NCBI RefSeq assembly: GCF_025950085.1
Contig: NZ_JAPDDS010000012.1
Location: forward strand, 122,108-186,107
Direction: 5' to 3'
From: Luteolibacter flavescens
GTDB taxonomy: Bacteria > Verrucomicrobiota > Verrucomicrobiia > Verrucomicrobiales > Akkermansiaceae
Length of the DNA stretch: 64,000 nt
Every line of letters begins with the position of its first letter. Position 1 is the first letter of the stretch. The notes beneath the pieces were generated by a model. It worked only from the letters and a program-made list of their open reading frames with translations, ran no database searches and had not been told where the DNA came from. Position numbers and translations under genes: made by a program. Below, piece by piece: positions 50,173 to 58,899 of this stretch.

Positions 50173-53100
50173 TTAGTTGTAGTGCGGGTCGGTGCCGCTG
50201 GCGCTCTGGACGCGGGCGAGTTCACGCACGCTGATGATCTCGAAGCGACGGCCGAAGCTCTTGTTCACATCGGACTGGAGATTGGCCACCAGGGTGGATG
50301 CGTCATCCTTCGGATCGACATACTCCGGCACACGCTGGACGACGGCCTCCAGGCAGACCTGCGCGAGGATGTTGCCCTTTTCATCGCGGGCCTCGCCCTG
50401 CGAGCGGATCACGAAGGTATCCGAGCGCGAGGTAATGAAGGGTGCCAGCGCTCCCAGCACGTCGGCCTGGCTGAGCCAGCCCGGGGTGTTCGTGCCGGTA
50501 TTCGGATTCGGGAGGTTCTCCCGGTTCGGATAGGCGGCGGTGTCGAAGCGCGGGTAGGTGACCTTTTTGTTCAGGTCGGTCTTGTCGATCGCGCTCTGGA
50601 CCGCGCCGGAGATATTCATCGTGCGATCCGTCGCGATGCGGCGGTTCACGAACTCACCCAGCGAGAGGAAGGGACCGCGCAGCTTCACCTCGGCCACGAT
50701 ATTGGTGGCTAGGGTCTTGATGTCCGCATCGGTGAGGGCGCGGAAGCCAGCCCACGGATCATTGGTCACCATCTTCGCCGGGCCGGAGTCCACGATGTGG
50801 CGGAAGCGGGATTGCGGGGTCTGCTCCTTGTCCACCGGTTCGGCTCCGCGGAGGCTCGACAGCATGGCAGCCCAGGCGTCCTCGCTGGTCGAGTTGATGT
50901 TGAAGCCGCCGTCCACCATCAGGTGTCCCGCGATGCGGGCGCTACCGGCGGGAGCGCTCAGGCTCACCTTCAGTTGGTCCGCGGTCTTGCCGCCGTAGTG
51001 CGGAGCCATGCGGGGATTACGGAGCGGCTTGGCTGCCGGGTCGTTGTAGAAGGCGCCGAGCACGTCCTCCAGGGACTCGCTGCTGGACATGAGATCCTCG
51101 TTCCAGATGTTGGGGCCGACGGAGCTGCTGGCTTTCCGCTGGCCCTTCCCGGGAGTCGCCCCGGAGAAGAAGAAACCGTCGAAGAGAGCCTCGTTCGCCA
51201 GATAAGCCATGTCATAGACGCCCAGTCCAGTCGGAGTGATGGCCACGGGGTCGCTACCCGAGGTCATCGTCATCCGGCGGGCGACACTGGACCCGGGAAG
51301 ATAAGGGGATGCCCACGAATTGCCGACTTGGCTGGGATTGCCGAATGCAGTGGCCGAAAGGTCACAATGTTGGAGGGCTCCCAGCGAGAGCATAGGCGAC
51401 TGTGGGATCTCGAAGAAGGGCAGGTGGGAGTAGCCGGTGCTGGAGCTGTGCGACGGGCCGTAGTAGGCTTGTGCTCCAGTCGGAGTCGTCTGGACCGCCA
51501 GAGCGGCCAGCGACGTGCCCCCCTGCATCATTGTCTCGTAGTGAGGACCGCTTTGCATCTGGGTGCCGCTGAGGTAGTGATTCACGAATGCTTGGCGCGG
51601 GTTCGTCGTGAACATCAGGTCGGCATTTGCAACGCCGGGTAATGATTGCGCCACGCGGTGGTAGGTGAGCAAGCTACCCACCAGACGAGGGTTCTCCTTG
51701 ATGTCATTGAAGGCGAATGTCGGGTAGCTCATCGAGTTCTTGCCCGCGGCGTAGCTCTTGGTCGATTGGACCTGCGTGTAGAAATACAGGTTCCTTTCGG
51801 CGGGGAGAGCTTGCTGAGCACCATTGGCCGGCCGAGCTTCGACCATGAGTTCCCGGCTGGGATTCTTGATCTGGTAGGAGTCGGCCATGTTCACGATCAT
51901 CGGATACTGGTCGCGATCGAACGTGGCGGTCTGCGACATCACCTGATCGCCATTCTTCAGCAGGTAGTTGAAGTCTTCCGCGTGATTGATCGAGTTCCGC
52001 ATGTTGAGGATCACGCCGCCTTTCAAGGAGGCGGTGATGTCGCTGGCGCTTGTGACGGTGCGCATCCGCCAGGTGCGCGAGGCTGCGGCAGTATTCGGCT
52101 GGAGATCCCGCCGTGTCGCATCCGCGAGGCAGAACACCTTCACTTCGCCGGGGGCAAACTTGATCTTTTGTCCGATCGTGCTCGTTCCGGATCCCACCGG
52201 GCTACCGGTTTCGGTCAGGTGGAAGTAGAAATAAGGACGGCTGGAGCGGCCGTGGTACTGGCCGTCGGCGCTCTGGTAACCTTCACCCACGAAGCGGGAA
52301 AGGTGGAAACCCCGGGATTCGTTGGCACCCGTATCCGCCCTCTTCACCTGCCATGGCCAGTAAACCGCGAAGTCGATCCACGGGTAGATGACCATACCTT
52401 CGCTCTCGATGCTGACATTGTATGGATTCCACACCGTCACCAGCGGAGTGAGAAGAAGGCAGAGGGTGCCATCGTTCTTGGCCATGACGCTGAAGAACAG
52501 GTTCATGCGGTCCAGCACCGGCTGGATCGAGGGCTGGGTCTTGGTGCCGAAGGGGCGGCCGCTGACGATCTCGGACGACGGGGTCGCGATGTGCGCGTAG
52601 GGGCGCTCGAACGCGGTGAGGTCTTTCTCCGAGGAGCCGTAGAGGTGGCGGTAGCTGCGGTAGTGATTCCGCAGCATGTCGAAGGTCGGGACCCCGTTCA
52701 CCTGATACTTGTGTTTCACCGAGGCCGGTGGGAAATCCATGGTCACCTGCACCTGGGCGTTGTTCGCCACCGGGGTGAAGAGGGGCTTCTGGCCCTTGTA
52801 CTCGGTAGGGCCACCGCCGCGGAATGGATTTGGAATGGAGACGTCACCATCCTGCCAGGCAGTCTTGATGAACTCCGTTTCCGTCATTTCAAAGCCGGTC
52901 GAAAAGTCAGCCTTGAGTCCGCCCTTCACGGGATTGGTGAGGAGACTGTATGACGAGCTGGTGAAGTGGGCGCGTGCCTTGCCCAGATCAGCGCGGTCCA
53001 CGCCATAGCCGGGATCGAGCGAAGCCTGAAGGAAGTCCACTATGGTCGCGGGGCGACGATCCCAGTTGTCTTCAGGGTGCTTGATGTAGGAGGTGAGAGA

Positions 53101-53787
53101 CAGATTCGGGCGCGCAGGAGCGTGAAGCTGCTCCGCCAGCTCCTGACGGTTCTTGTTGTCGGCACCGATGTTGATTTTGGCGCGGGTGTTTTCCTGGCTG
53201 ACGGCCCAGGCGAAGCTTCCGGGGGTCTTTTCGTTGTCCACCGGGACCTTCTCTCCGAAGAGCTCGAAGCCGCTGCTGTCCTGCGTGAAGAGCTTGGCAA
53301 CGTCGCCGGCAGGCGCGGTGGCATGCCAGAGGAGTTCCCGGGTCTTTTGTGGATCGGCCTGCGAGACGAGCCATGAGCGGAAGCCGGTCTGCTGCTTCGG
53401 CGTCACATAGTCGACCCTCGGGGTGGACGAAGCCGTGGTTTTCGTCACCAACTCGGGGGACCATCCATTCCACACGCCGACGGCAGCTGGATTTGCGCTG
53501 CTAGCCAGGATGGAGGCATCGGCCGTCGAGCGACGGTCGTCGCCGAGGTCCTTTTGGAGCTGGGACAGCGCCATCATGAGACCGAGGCGGGCATTGGCGC
53601 GGGCTGCGGCACGGGCGTCACCGATGCTGCTTTTTCGCAGCTCGATGGACGTCAGGCTCAGGAGGCCCACCGCCAAGATGGTGACCAGAACCATCAGCGA
53701 AAGTGTGATCACTAGGGCGAATCCCGAGTCTCGCTTGGGATGGGCCTTTTTTCTGAAGGAAGTGAGCAATTGGAGTTTTTGGTGCAC
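50173..53787 (-). CDS. Verru_Chthon cassette protein A-like
   Basis: About 1204 residues if it starts at the GTG at 53787. ATG starts further upstream (53895 or 53919) are possible but give a non-typical leader. The N-terminal KRDSGFALVITLSLMVLVTI is the type IV pilin-like prepilin signal (G-F-x-L-V) of the large proteins in Verru_Chthon cassettes. The rest includes LSLTSIELRKSSIGDARAAA, ARANARLGLMMALSQLQKDL and a C-terminal VVQRVPEYVDPKDDASTLVA. These proteins occur in arrays in Verrucomicrobia and Chthoniobacter; their function is unknown, perhaps a type II secretion-like pseudopilus. Proteins B, C and D of the cassette are not seen here. Confidence 0.8.
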   Translation of the reverse strand: MHQKLQLLTSFRKKAHPKRDSGFALVITLSLMVLVTILAVGLLSLTSIELRKSSIGDARAAARANARLGLMMALSQLQKDLGDDRRSTADASILASSANPAAVGVWNGWSPELVTKTTASSTPRVDYVTPKQQTGFRSWLVSQADPQKTRELLWHATAPAGDVAKLFTQDSSGFELFGEKVPVDNEKTPGSFAWAVSQENTRAKINIGADNKNRQELAEQLHAPARPNLSLTSYIKHPEDNWDRRPATIVDFLQASLDPGYGVDRADLGKARAHFTSSSYSLLTNPVKGGLKADFSTGFEMTETEFIKTAWQDGDVSIPNPFRGGGPTEYKGQKPLFTPVANNAQVQVTMDFPPASVKHKYQVNGVPTFDMLRNHYRSYRHLYGSSEKDLTAFERPYAHIATPSSEIVSGRPFGTKTQPSIQPVLDRMNLFFSVMAKNDGTLCLLLTPLVTVWNPYNVSIESEGMVIYPWIDFAVYWPWQVKRADTGANESRGFHLSRFVGEGYQSADGQYHGRSSRPYFYFHLTETGSPVGSGTSTIGQKIKFAPGEVKVFCLADATRRDLQPNTAAASRTWRMRTVTSASDITASLKGGVILNMRNSINHAEDFNYLLKNGDQVMSQTATFDRDQYPMIVNMADSYQIKNPSRELMVEARPANGAQQALPAERNLYFYTQVQSTKSYAAGKNSMSYPTFAFNDIKENPRLVGSLLTYHRVAQSLPGVANADLMFTTNPRQAFVNHYLSGTQMQSGPHYETMMQGGTSLAALAVQTTPTGAQAYYGPSHSSSTGYSHLPFFEIPQSPMLSLGALQHCDLSATAFGNPSQVGNSWASPYLPGSSVARRMTMTSGSDPVAITPTGLGVYDMAYLANEALFDGFFFSGATPGKGQRKASSSVGPNIWNEDLMSSSESLEDVLGAFYNDPAAKPLRNPRMAPHYGGKTADQLKVSLSAPAGSARIAGHLMVDGGFNINSTSEDAWAAMLSSLRGAEPVDKEQTPQSRFRHIVDSGPAKMVTNDPWAGFRALTDADIKTLATNIVAEVKLRGPFLSLGEFVNRRIATDRTMNISGAVQSAIDKTDLNKKVTYPRFDTAAYPNRENLPNPNTGTNTPGWLSQADVLGALAPFITSRSDTFVIRSQGEARDEKGNILAQVCLEAVVQRVPEYVDPKDDASTLVANLQSDVNKSFGRRFEIISVRELARVQSASGTDPHYN

Positions 53788-53803
53788 GACGTGTTTACGT
53801 CGT
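53786..53803. promoter_or_regulatory. Perfect inverted repeat at the start of the Verru_Chthon gene
   Basis: ACGACGT (53786-53792) and ACGTCGT (53797-53803) are perfect inverted repeats around GTTT. The repeat overlaps the likely GTG start at 53787. It could be an operator or a hairpin that influences translation; the exact use is not known. A similar GTTTACGT string also occurs at the start of the downstream gene near 50112. Confidence 0.4.
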
Positions 53804-54284
53804 AACTTCCGCTCGGGTTTAGTTCCGTTTAAATCCCACGCAAAAAAGCCGGGCTTCGAGGGTTTTGTGGGTCTTGTATGCACAATGACAAACATTGATG
53901 CGAGGGTTTGCGGTGTCAAGCAGCAGTCTCACCGTGGACTTGGGACTTACCCGTCCTGATAAAAGGATGAGCAAAGTGCATGCTGACGTAGCAATGAATG
54001 CGCTTTGGCGTGGGAGAAACCGCCAAAAAATTCCCGAAAAAATCGGGCCGCCCTCGCCCCGCCCGCCCGTTGCGGGGTCGAGCGGGGCGCAGGCCACCCT
54101 GGAGGGAGGTCCTGATTACGAAGGTCCTCCGGAAATTCTGTCCGAAATTTCCTTCCCACCTTCAGCGGTGGCTTCAGCCAAGTTCGCTCATTGTTCCGGA
54201 CTCACTCTTTGGAGTCATCGAAACAGGTCCCGGGGGCTCACCATGAGTCGCGGCCATGCTGCCGGAGGTCGTATTTTGCTGACC
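53804..54284. other. Gap with promoter region, no gene supported
   Basis: About 480 bases between the Verru_Chthon gene and uppS. Short frames on both strands lack domain content. The left 100 bases (53820-53920) have AT-rich stretches and a TTGTCA box on the minus strand, so they probably contain the promoter of the Verru_Chthon gene. The rest is GC-rich without clear structure. Confidence 0.4.
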
Positions 54285-54995
54285 TTACAGCCCACCGAAG
54301 CGGCGGTGGCGACGGGAATACTCCTCAACGGCCTCGTTCAGATCGGCCTGATGGAAGTCGGGCCAGAATTTCTTGAAGATCACAATTTCCGCGTAGCTGA
54401 TCTGCCAGAGGAGGAAATTTGACACGCGCAGCTCGCCCGAGGTGCGAATGAGCAGGTCGGGATCAGGGATCTCGGCCGTGTAGAGCCGGGAGGCGAAGGT
54501 GGCATTGTCGATCTTCGCGGGATCGATCTTCCCCGCCACCGCGTCGGCGGCGAGGGAGCGGGCGGCTTCCACGATCTCCTCGCGGGCTCCGTAGGAAAGC
54601 GCGAGGATGAGGGTGAGAGAGGTGTTGCCTGACGTGCGCTCGATCGCCTTGTCGAGCTTGCGGCGGGTCCTCACCGGCAGGCGTTCGAGGTGGCCGATGG
54701 CCTGCAGCCGCACGTTCTGCTCCATCAGCTCGCCGGCTTTTTCTTCCAGGAAGCGCTCGAGCAGGGCCATCAGGGCGGTGATCTCCGCGGCGGGACGGTT
54801 CCAGTTCTCGGAGGAGAAGGCGTAGAGCGTGAGGAACTCGACGCCGAGTTGCTTGCAGCCCTCCACGCACTCGCGCACGGACTCGGCTCCGGCGCGGTGA
54901 CCGGAGATGCGGGGTTTGCCGCGTTCTTTCGCCCACCGGCCATTGCCATCCATGATGATGGCGATGTGGCGGGGGATGGAGGACGACTCGCTCAT
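54285..54995 (-). CDS. uppS: Isoprenyl transferase (undecaprenyl diphosphate synthase type)
   Basis: 236 residues from the ATG at 54995 (MSESSSIPRHIAIIMDGNGR), the typical N-terminus; the ATG at 55034 would add 13 residues. Signatures: IIMDGNGRWAKERG (catalytic Asp), GHRAGAESVRECVEGC, LTLYAFSSENWNRP, LALSYGAREEIVEA and DLLIRTSGELRVSNFLLWQ. The enzyme condenses isopentenyl diphosphate onto farnesyl diphosphate to give the C55 carrier lipid for peptidoglycan and O-antigen. It lies 56 bases downstream of purA on the same strand. cdsA, often next to it, is not here. Confidence 0.93.
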   Translation of the reverse strand: MSESSSIPRHIAIIMDGNGRWAKERGKPRISGHRAGAESVRECVEGCKQLGVEFLTLYAFSSENWNRPAAEITALMALLERFLEEKAGELMEQNVRLQAIGHLERLPVRTRRKLDKAIERTSGNTSLTLILALSYGAREEIVEAARSLAADAVAGKIDPAKIDNATFASRLYTAEIPDPDLLIRTSGELRVSNFLLWQISYAEIVIFKKFWPDFHQADLNEAVEEYSRRHRRFGGL

Positions 54996-55051
54996 GTCGC
55001 GGCCAAAGGAGGGGAGGGGGGACGCGGATTTCATGAAGCCGGGGTGAATTT

Positions 55052-56323
55052 TCAGACGACCAGCGTCTGAGCACGGTCCGGGCCGACGCCGACGAATTTC
55101 ACGGGCGTGCCGCACAGCTCGCTGAGGCGCTTGAGGTAGGCCTTCGCATTCGCCGGCAGATCGAGGAAATTGGTGCACGCGGTGGTGTCCTGCATCCAGC
55201 CGGGCAGTTCCTCGTACACCGGCACGGCGCGGTCCCATGCGTGGCGGTCCGCCGGCGGGAGCTCGTGGATGGTGCCGTCGATGTCGTAGCCGGTGCAGAT
55301 GCGGAGCGTCTCGTAGTTGTCGAGGCCGTCCACATTCGTGACCGCGAGGCCGGTGGTGCCATTGACCATGCAGCCGTGGCGGAGCAGGACGGCATCGAGC
55401 CAGCCGCAACCGCGCGGGCGGCCGGAGACCACGCCGAATTCCCGGCCGAGGCCGTGGAGATACTCGGACAGGCCCTCGTCCACGGTAGGGAAGGGGCCGG
55501 AGCCGACGCGGGTGGTGTAGGCCTTGCACACGCCGATGACCTGCTGGATCGCATTTGGCGGCAGGCCGCTGCCGGTGCAGGAACCACCGGCGGTCGTATT
55601 CGACGAGGTGACGAAGGGATAGGTGCCGAAGTCGATGTCGAGCAGCGACCCCTGCGCGCCTTCGAAGAGGATCGTCTTCCCGGCCTTCCACGCGGAGTGG
55701 AGCACCGGGATGGTATTCGTGACGTGGGGCTTCAGGCGGGCGAAGGCGGCGAGCACCTGGTCTGCCTGGGCAACGGCGTCGAAGGTCTCGAGACCCTCGA
55801 ATTTCGACAGCAGCTCATTCGCGTCGGCGGTGCGGTGGCCCACCATCTCGCGGAAGTATTCCTCATTGAGTAGGTCGGCGATGCGCAGGCCGCAGCGGTT
55901 CACCTTGTCGGCGTAGGTCGGGCCGATGCCGCGCTTGGTGGTGCCGATCTTGCGGTCGCCGAGCGCTGCCTCGCGGGCCGCGTCGAGTTCCTTGTGCAGC
56001 GGCAGCACGACGTGGGCACGGTCGGAAATGAGCAGCTTGTCCGGCGTGATGGAGACGCCCTGCGCTTCCAGTCGCTCGATTTCCGCGACAAGGCCGACCG
56101 GATCGACCACGACGCCATTGCCGATGATGTTGAACTTTCCATCCCACAGGATGCCGGAGGGCAGCAGGTTCAGGATATACTTCGTGCCCTTGGCGATGAC
56201 CGTGTGGCCGGCGTTGTTCCCGCCCTGGCCGCGCACGACGACGTCGGCGGTTTCGGTGAGGTAATCGACGATCTTGCCTTTGCCTTCGTCTCCCCACTGG
56301 AGACCGGTGACGATGGTATTCAT
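55052..56323 (-). CDS. purA: Adenylosuccinate synthetase
   Basis: 423 residues. The N-terminal GLQWGDEGKGKIVDYL is the GTP-binding loop with catalytic Asp; GGNNAGHTV, TTKRGIGPTYADKVNRCGLR, FEGAQGSLLDIDFGTYPFVT and GRPRGCGWLDAVLLRHGCMV follow as in all PurA. It makes adenylosuccinate from IMP, aspartate and GTP, the first committed step of AMP synthesis. The ATG at 56323 gives MNTIVTGLQWG, the usual start. It is upstream of uppS and downstream of a toxin-like pair; no purine partner is adjacent. Confidence 0.97.
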   Translation of the reverse strand: MNTIVTGLQWGDEGKGKIVDYLTETADVVVRGQGGNNAGHTVIAKGTKYILNLLPSGILWDGKFNIIGNGVVVDPVGLVAEIERLEAQGVSITPDKLLISDRAHVVLPLHKELDAAREAALGDRKIGTTKRGIGPTYADKVNRCGLRIADLLNEEYFREMVGHRTADANELLSKFEGLETFDAVAQADQVLAAFARLKPHVTNTIPVLHSAWKAGKTILFEGAQGSLLDIDFGTYPFVTSSNTTAGGSCTGSGLPPNAIQQVIGVCKAYTTRVGSGPFPTVDEGLSEYLHGLGREFGVVSGRPRGCGWLDAVLLRHGCMVNGTTGLAVTNVDGLDNYETLRICTGYDIDGTIHELPPADRHAWDRAVPVYEELPGWMQDTTACTNFLDLPANAKAYLKRLSELCGTPVKFVGVGPDRAQTLVV

Positions 56324-56340
56324 GCTAGGGCGGCTGGAGT

Positions 56341-56670
56341 TTAAGCGGAAGGGATGTGATGAATCGAACCCGGGACGGCAAGTCCGAGCACGGTCAGGAT
56401 GGATGGGGCGAGAGGCGCGATGTCCTCAATGCGATTGCTTGCTGCTGAAAGAATCAAGGTCGCGAAGGGCAATCGCGGCAGATTTTGCTGAAAACTGAGA
56501 TTGGAATCGACTGTGATGAAAGCCCTGCAGCGACCGGAAAGCGCCTGCAGCAGCTTGCCATTCTTCGCTCCGGCGAGTCCGAGTTGTGGCACGGTGAAGA
56601 CCTGATGACCGGGGGGCAGCCTCACCAGCCTTTTGGGAAGGCATTCGTCGATCACCACGGCGTCCTCCAT
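56341..56670 (-). CDS. DUF5615-like PIN-type protein (toxin of DUF433 pair)
   Basis: 109 residues. It begins with MEDAVVIDECLPKRLVRLPP, where Asp and Glu are the acidic residues typical at the beginning of DUF5615/Mut7-C-like PIN proteins. It continues with KNGKLLQALSGRCRAFITVD and SNLSFQQNLPRLPF, matching the later acidic position (TVD). The PIN fold implies an RNase-type activity, not proven. The start overlaps the stop of the DUF433 gene by one base (TGATG), so both are a coupled pair. Confidence 0.7.
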   Translation of the reverse strand: MEDAVVIDECLPKRLVRLPPGHQVFTVPQLGLAGAKNGKLLQALSGRCRAFITVDSNLSFQQNLPRLPFATLILSAASNRIEDIAPLAPSILTVLGLAVPGSIHHIPSA

Positions 56671-56873
56671 CAGGCGGCGGCTTCGACGCTGAGTTCGGCT
56701 GCCTTGAGGACGGCCAGGGCTTGGGCTTCCGTCACGGTCGGGAAGTCTTCGAGAAACTCGTCAAGACGGTCCCCCCCCATCAGATGATCGAACAAGGTTT
56801 TCACAGGCACACGGGTCCCGGCGAACACAGGAGTGCCGCCAAGGATTTCCGGGTCACGGGAAACTTCTTTCAC
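56670..56873 (-). CDS. DUF433 antitoxin-like protein
   Basis: 67 residues with the classic DUF433 pattern: DPEILGGTPVFAGTRVPVKT, LFDHLMGGDRLDEFLEDFPT and VTEAQALAVLKAA. It is a short helix-turn-helix protein. It is commonly upstream of a DUF5615 PIN-like gene, as here. The pair is thought to act as a toxin-antitoxin module. It lies 43 bases upstream of carA's stop, same strand. Confidence 0.85.
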   Translation of the reverse strand: MKEVSRDPEILGGTPVFAGTRVPVKTLFDHLMGGDRLDEFLEDFPTVTEAQALAVLKAAELSVEAAA

Positions 56874-56916
56874 GAGTGCAATCTAATGGGGTGCCGGCCG
56901 TCTCGCGAGCGGCAAG

Positions 56917-58056
56917 TTACTTCGTCGAGTCGATCAGCGACGCAAATTCCTCGAAGAAGTAGCTCGCGTCGTGCGGGCCGGGAGCGGCTTCCGGGTGATA
57001 CTGGACGGAGAACACCGGCATGTCCTTGTGGCGGATGCCTTCGACGGTGTCGTCGTTCAGGTTGATGTGGGTCACCTCCGTATTCGACGGCAGCGAGTCG
57101 GGATCGACGGCGAAGCCGTGGTTCTGCGAGGTGATCGAGATCCGGCCGGTGCGCAGGTCCTTCACGGGCTGGTTTCCGCCGCGGTGGCCGAATTTCAGCT
57201 TGTAGGTCTTGCCGCCGAAGACGTGGCCGAGGATCTGGTTGCCGAGGCAGATACCGAAGACGGGCTTCTTGCCGATGAGCTTCTTGATCTCCTCGTGGAT
57301 GTAGCCAAGCGCGGCCGGGTCGCCCGGGCCGTTCGAGAGGAAAATGCCGTCCGGGTTCCTGGCGAGGACCGCCTCGGCGGAGGTGCGGGAATTCACCACG
57401 TCCACCTCAAAGCCGGCCTGGCGCAGGCGGCGGAGGATGTTCCACTTGATGCCGAAGTCGAAGGCGACAATGCGGTGCTTGATCGGCGGCAGTTCGAAGT
57501 AGGTATCGAGGTGGCCGGTTAGCGCATTCGGCAGGGTGAAGCGGCGGGACTCGGAATCCCAAAGGTAATCATTAGGAGTGGAGACTTCCTGCACGTAGTC
57601 CATGCCTTCCATGGAAGGGGACTGCTGGGCGGTGGCGATCGCTTGCTCGGTGGTGAGCTCGGTTGTGAGGCAGGCGCGCATGGCACCGCGCGAGCGCAGG
57701 TGCTTCGTCAGCGCTCGGGTGTCCACGTGCTCGATGCCCAGCACGCCATGCTCCGAGAAGTAATCCGGCAGGGTCATCCGCGAGCGCCAGTTCGACGCGA
57801 CGGGGGAAAGCTCGCCGATCACGAAGCCGCGGACGTGCGGGGCGGAGGACTCGGCGTCTTCCGGATTGATGCCGTAGTTCCCGATCTGCGGGTAGGTCAT
57901 CGAAACGATCTGGCCGCGGTAGGAGGGATCGGTGATGACCTCCTGATACCCGGTCATCGAGGTATTGAAGCAGATTTCTCCGGTCGTGGTTCCGGAGGCA
58001 CCGAAGGCACGGCCTTCGAAAAGGCGGCCGTCTTCCAGGGCGAGAATGGCTTTCAT
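56917..58056 (-). CDS. carA: Carbamoyl-phosphate synthase small subunit
   Basis: 379 residues from the ATG at 58056 (MKAILALEDGRLFEGRAFG). The N-terminal part has GEICFNTSMTGYQEVITDPS and QIVSMTYPQIGNYGIN. The C-terminal class I glutaminase has FLSNGPGDPAALG, PVFGICLGNQILGHVFGG with the nucleophile Cys, ITSQNHGFAV and FSVQYHPEAAPGPHD with the His/Glu of the triad. It supplies ammonia to CarB for pyrimidine and arginine synthesis. carB is not in the window. The longer upstream frame is unlikely. Confidence 0.97.
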   Translation of the reverse strand: MKAILALEDGRLFEGRAFGASGTTTGEICFNTSMTGYQEVITDPSYRGQIVSMTYPQIGNYGINPEDAESSAPHVRGFVIGELSPVASNWRSRMTLPDYFSEHGVLGIEHVDTRALTKHLRSRGAMRACLTTELTTEQAIATAQQSPSMEGMDYVQEVSTPNDYLWDSESRRFTLPNALTGHLDTYFELPPIKHRIVAFDFGIKWNILRRLRQAGFEVDVVNSRTSAEAVLARNPDGIFLSNGPGDPAALGYIHEEIKKLIGKKPVFGICLGNQILGHVFGGKTYKLKFGHRGGNQPVKDLRTGRISITSQNHGFAVDPDSLPSNTEVTHINLNDDTVEGIRHKDMPVFSVQYHPEAAPGPHDASYFFEEFASLIDSTK

Positions 58057-58161
58057 GGGCGCGATGCTGCCGCGAAAGGGAAGGAAGGGCTGCCCGCGCG
58101 GCGGGCGGAACGTAGGTGAGGGCCGCCCCACGTCACAAGCGGAATTCGGAACCGTCTGCGT

Positions 58162-58599
58162 TCACGGCGTCAAATGGAGGAAATCCACCCCCGGAAATTT
58201 CGAGAAATCCGCATCGAAGCTGACCAACCGGCATTCATTTTCCACCGCGAGCGCGGCGAGCCAGGCGTCGGTCCAGAGCTTGGGGCGGAAAAAGGAGGCC
58301 TTTGACCAGTCATCAAGTCTTCCAAAAAGCCCTTCCTCATCCTGAATGAACAGGACGTCGGGCAAGCTCAGGAGTTCTTGGCATTTTCGGGCTGCAACCT
58401 CCGGGGAGAAAGGATCACCAAACATTACCGGCCCCGTGGTGAGCAGCCGAGGAAGCCCTATCAAGGTGACCCCGCAGAACGCCACAAGATCCTGTCGCTG
58501 GTCATTCCAGTAGTCGAGCGCCCGTTCGTGGTGGGTGTGACCCGAAAATGAAAGAGCAAGCCAGACATTCAGATCAGGAAGATCGACTGCCGGGGTCAT
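58162..58599 (-). CDS. vapC: VapC-family PIN domain toxin
   Basis: 145 residues from the ATG at 58599. The PIN fold is clear: an N-terminal VDLPDLNVWLALSF strand with the first acidic residue (LPDLN), HERALDYWNDQRQDLVAFCG, then KLWTDAWLAALAVENECRLV and SFDADFSKFPGVDFL with the later acidic residues. VapC toxins are RNases that cut tRNA or rRNA. It overlaps the upstream antitoxin gene by four bases (ATGA). The gene order antitoxin-toxin is standard for VapBC. Confidence 0.85.
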   Translation of the reverse strand: MTPAVDLPDLNVWLALSFSGHTHHERALDYWNDQRQDLVAFCGVTLIGLPRLLTTGPVMFGDPFSPEVAARKCQELLSLPDVLFIQDEEGLFGRLDDWSKASFFRPKLWTDAWLAALAVENECRLVSFDADFSKFPGVDFLHLTP

Positions 58600-58868
58600 G
58601 ATTTTGTCTTGATGCCCCATCTCTCCATATCCTCTTCAAGGAAGATCTCGTCGATTTCGGCATTGGTGAGCGACGGGATGGTAACGCCTCTGGATTTTAG
58701 TGGCGGAGGCAGCGGGCTTCGCACGGGCTTACTCTTGGCCATATCGGTCCCATAGAGCCCTTTTTCCACGAAGCCGGTCAGCAGTTGCTTGAGCGTCACA
58801 CCTTCCGCTGCTGCCTTGACCTTCAGGTCGCGGAAAACGGGATCAGGTAGATCGAGCGTCGTCCTCAT
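58596..58868 (-). CDS. VapB-like antitoxin
   Basis: 90 residues from the ATG at 58868. The N-terminal MRTTLDLPDPVFRDLKVKAA is a ribbon-helix-helix DNA-binding segment (RTTLDLPDxxxxxLKxxA). The middle VTLKQLLTGFVEKGL completes it. The C-terminal LTNAEIDEIFLEEDMERWGI is the toxin-neutralising tail. It should bind the operon promoter and the VapC toxin. The stop overlaps the toxin start. Confidence 0.8.
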   Translation of the reverse strand: MRTTLDLPDPVFRDLKVKAAAEGVTLKQLLTGFVEKGLYGTDMAKSKPVRSPLPPPLKSRGVTIPSLTNAEIDEIFLEEDMERWGIKTKS

Positions 58869-58899
58869 GTCCGCATCTTCGCATCTTGATGCGAAAGCG

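Noticed and set aside
53819..54097. A 92-codon - strand frame upstream of the Verru_Chthon gene
   Set aside because: It has no recognisable domain, overlaps the probable promoter region and shows no conserved codon pattern.
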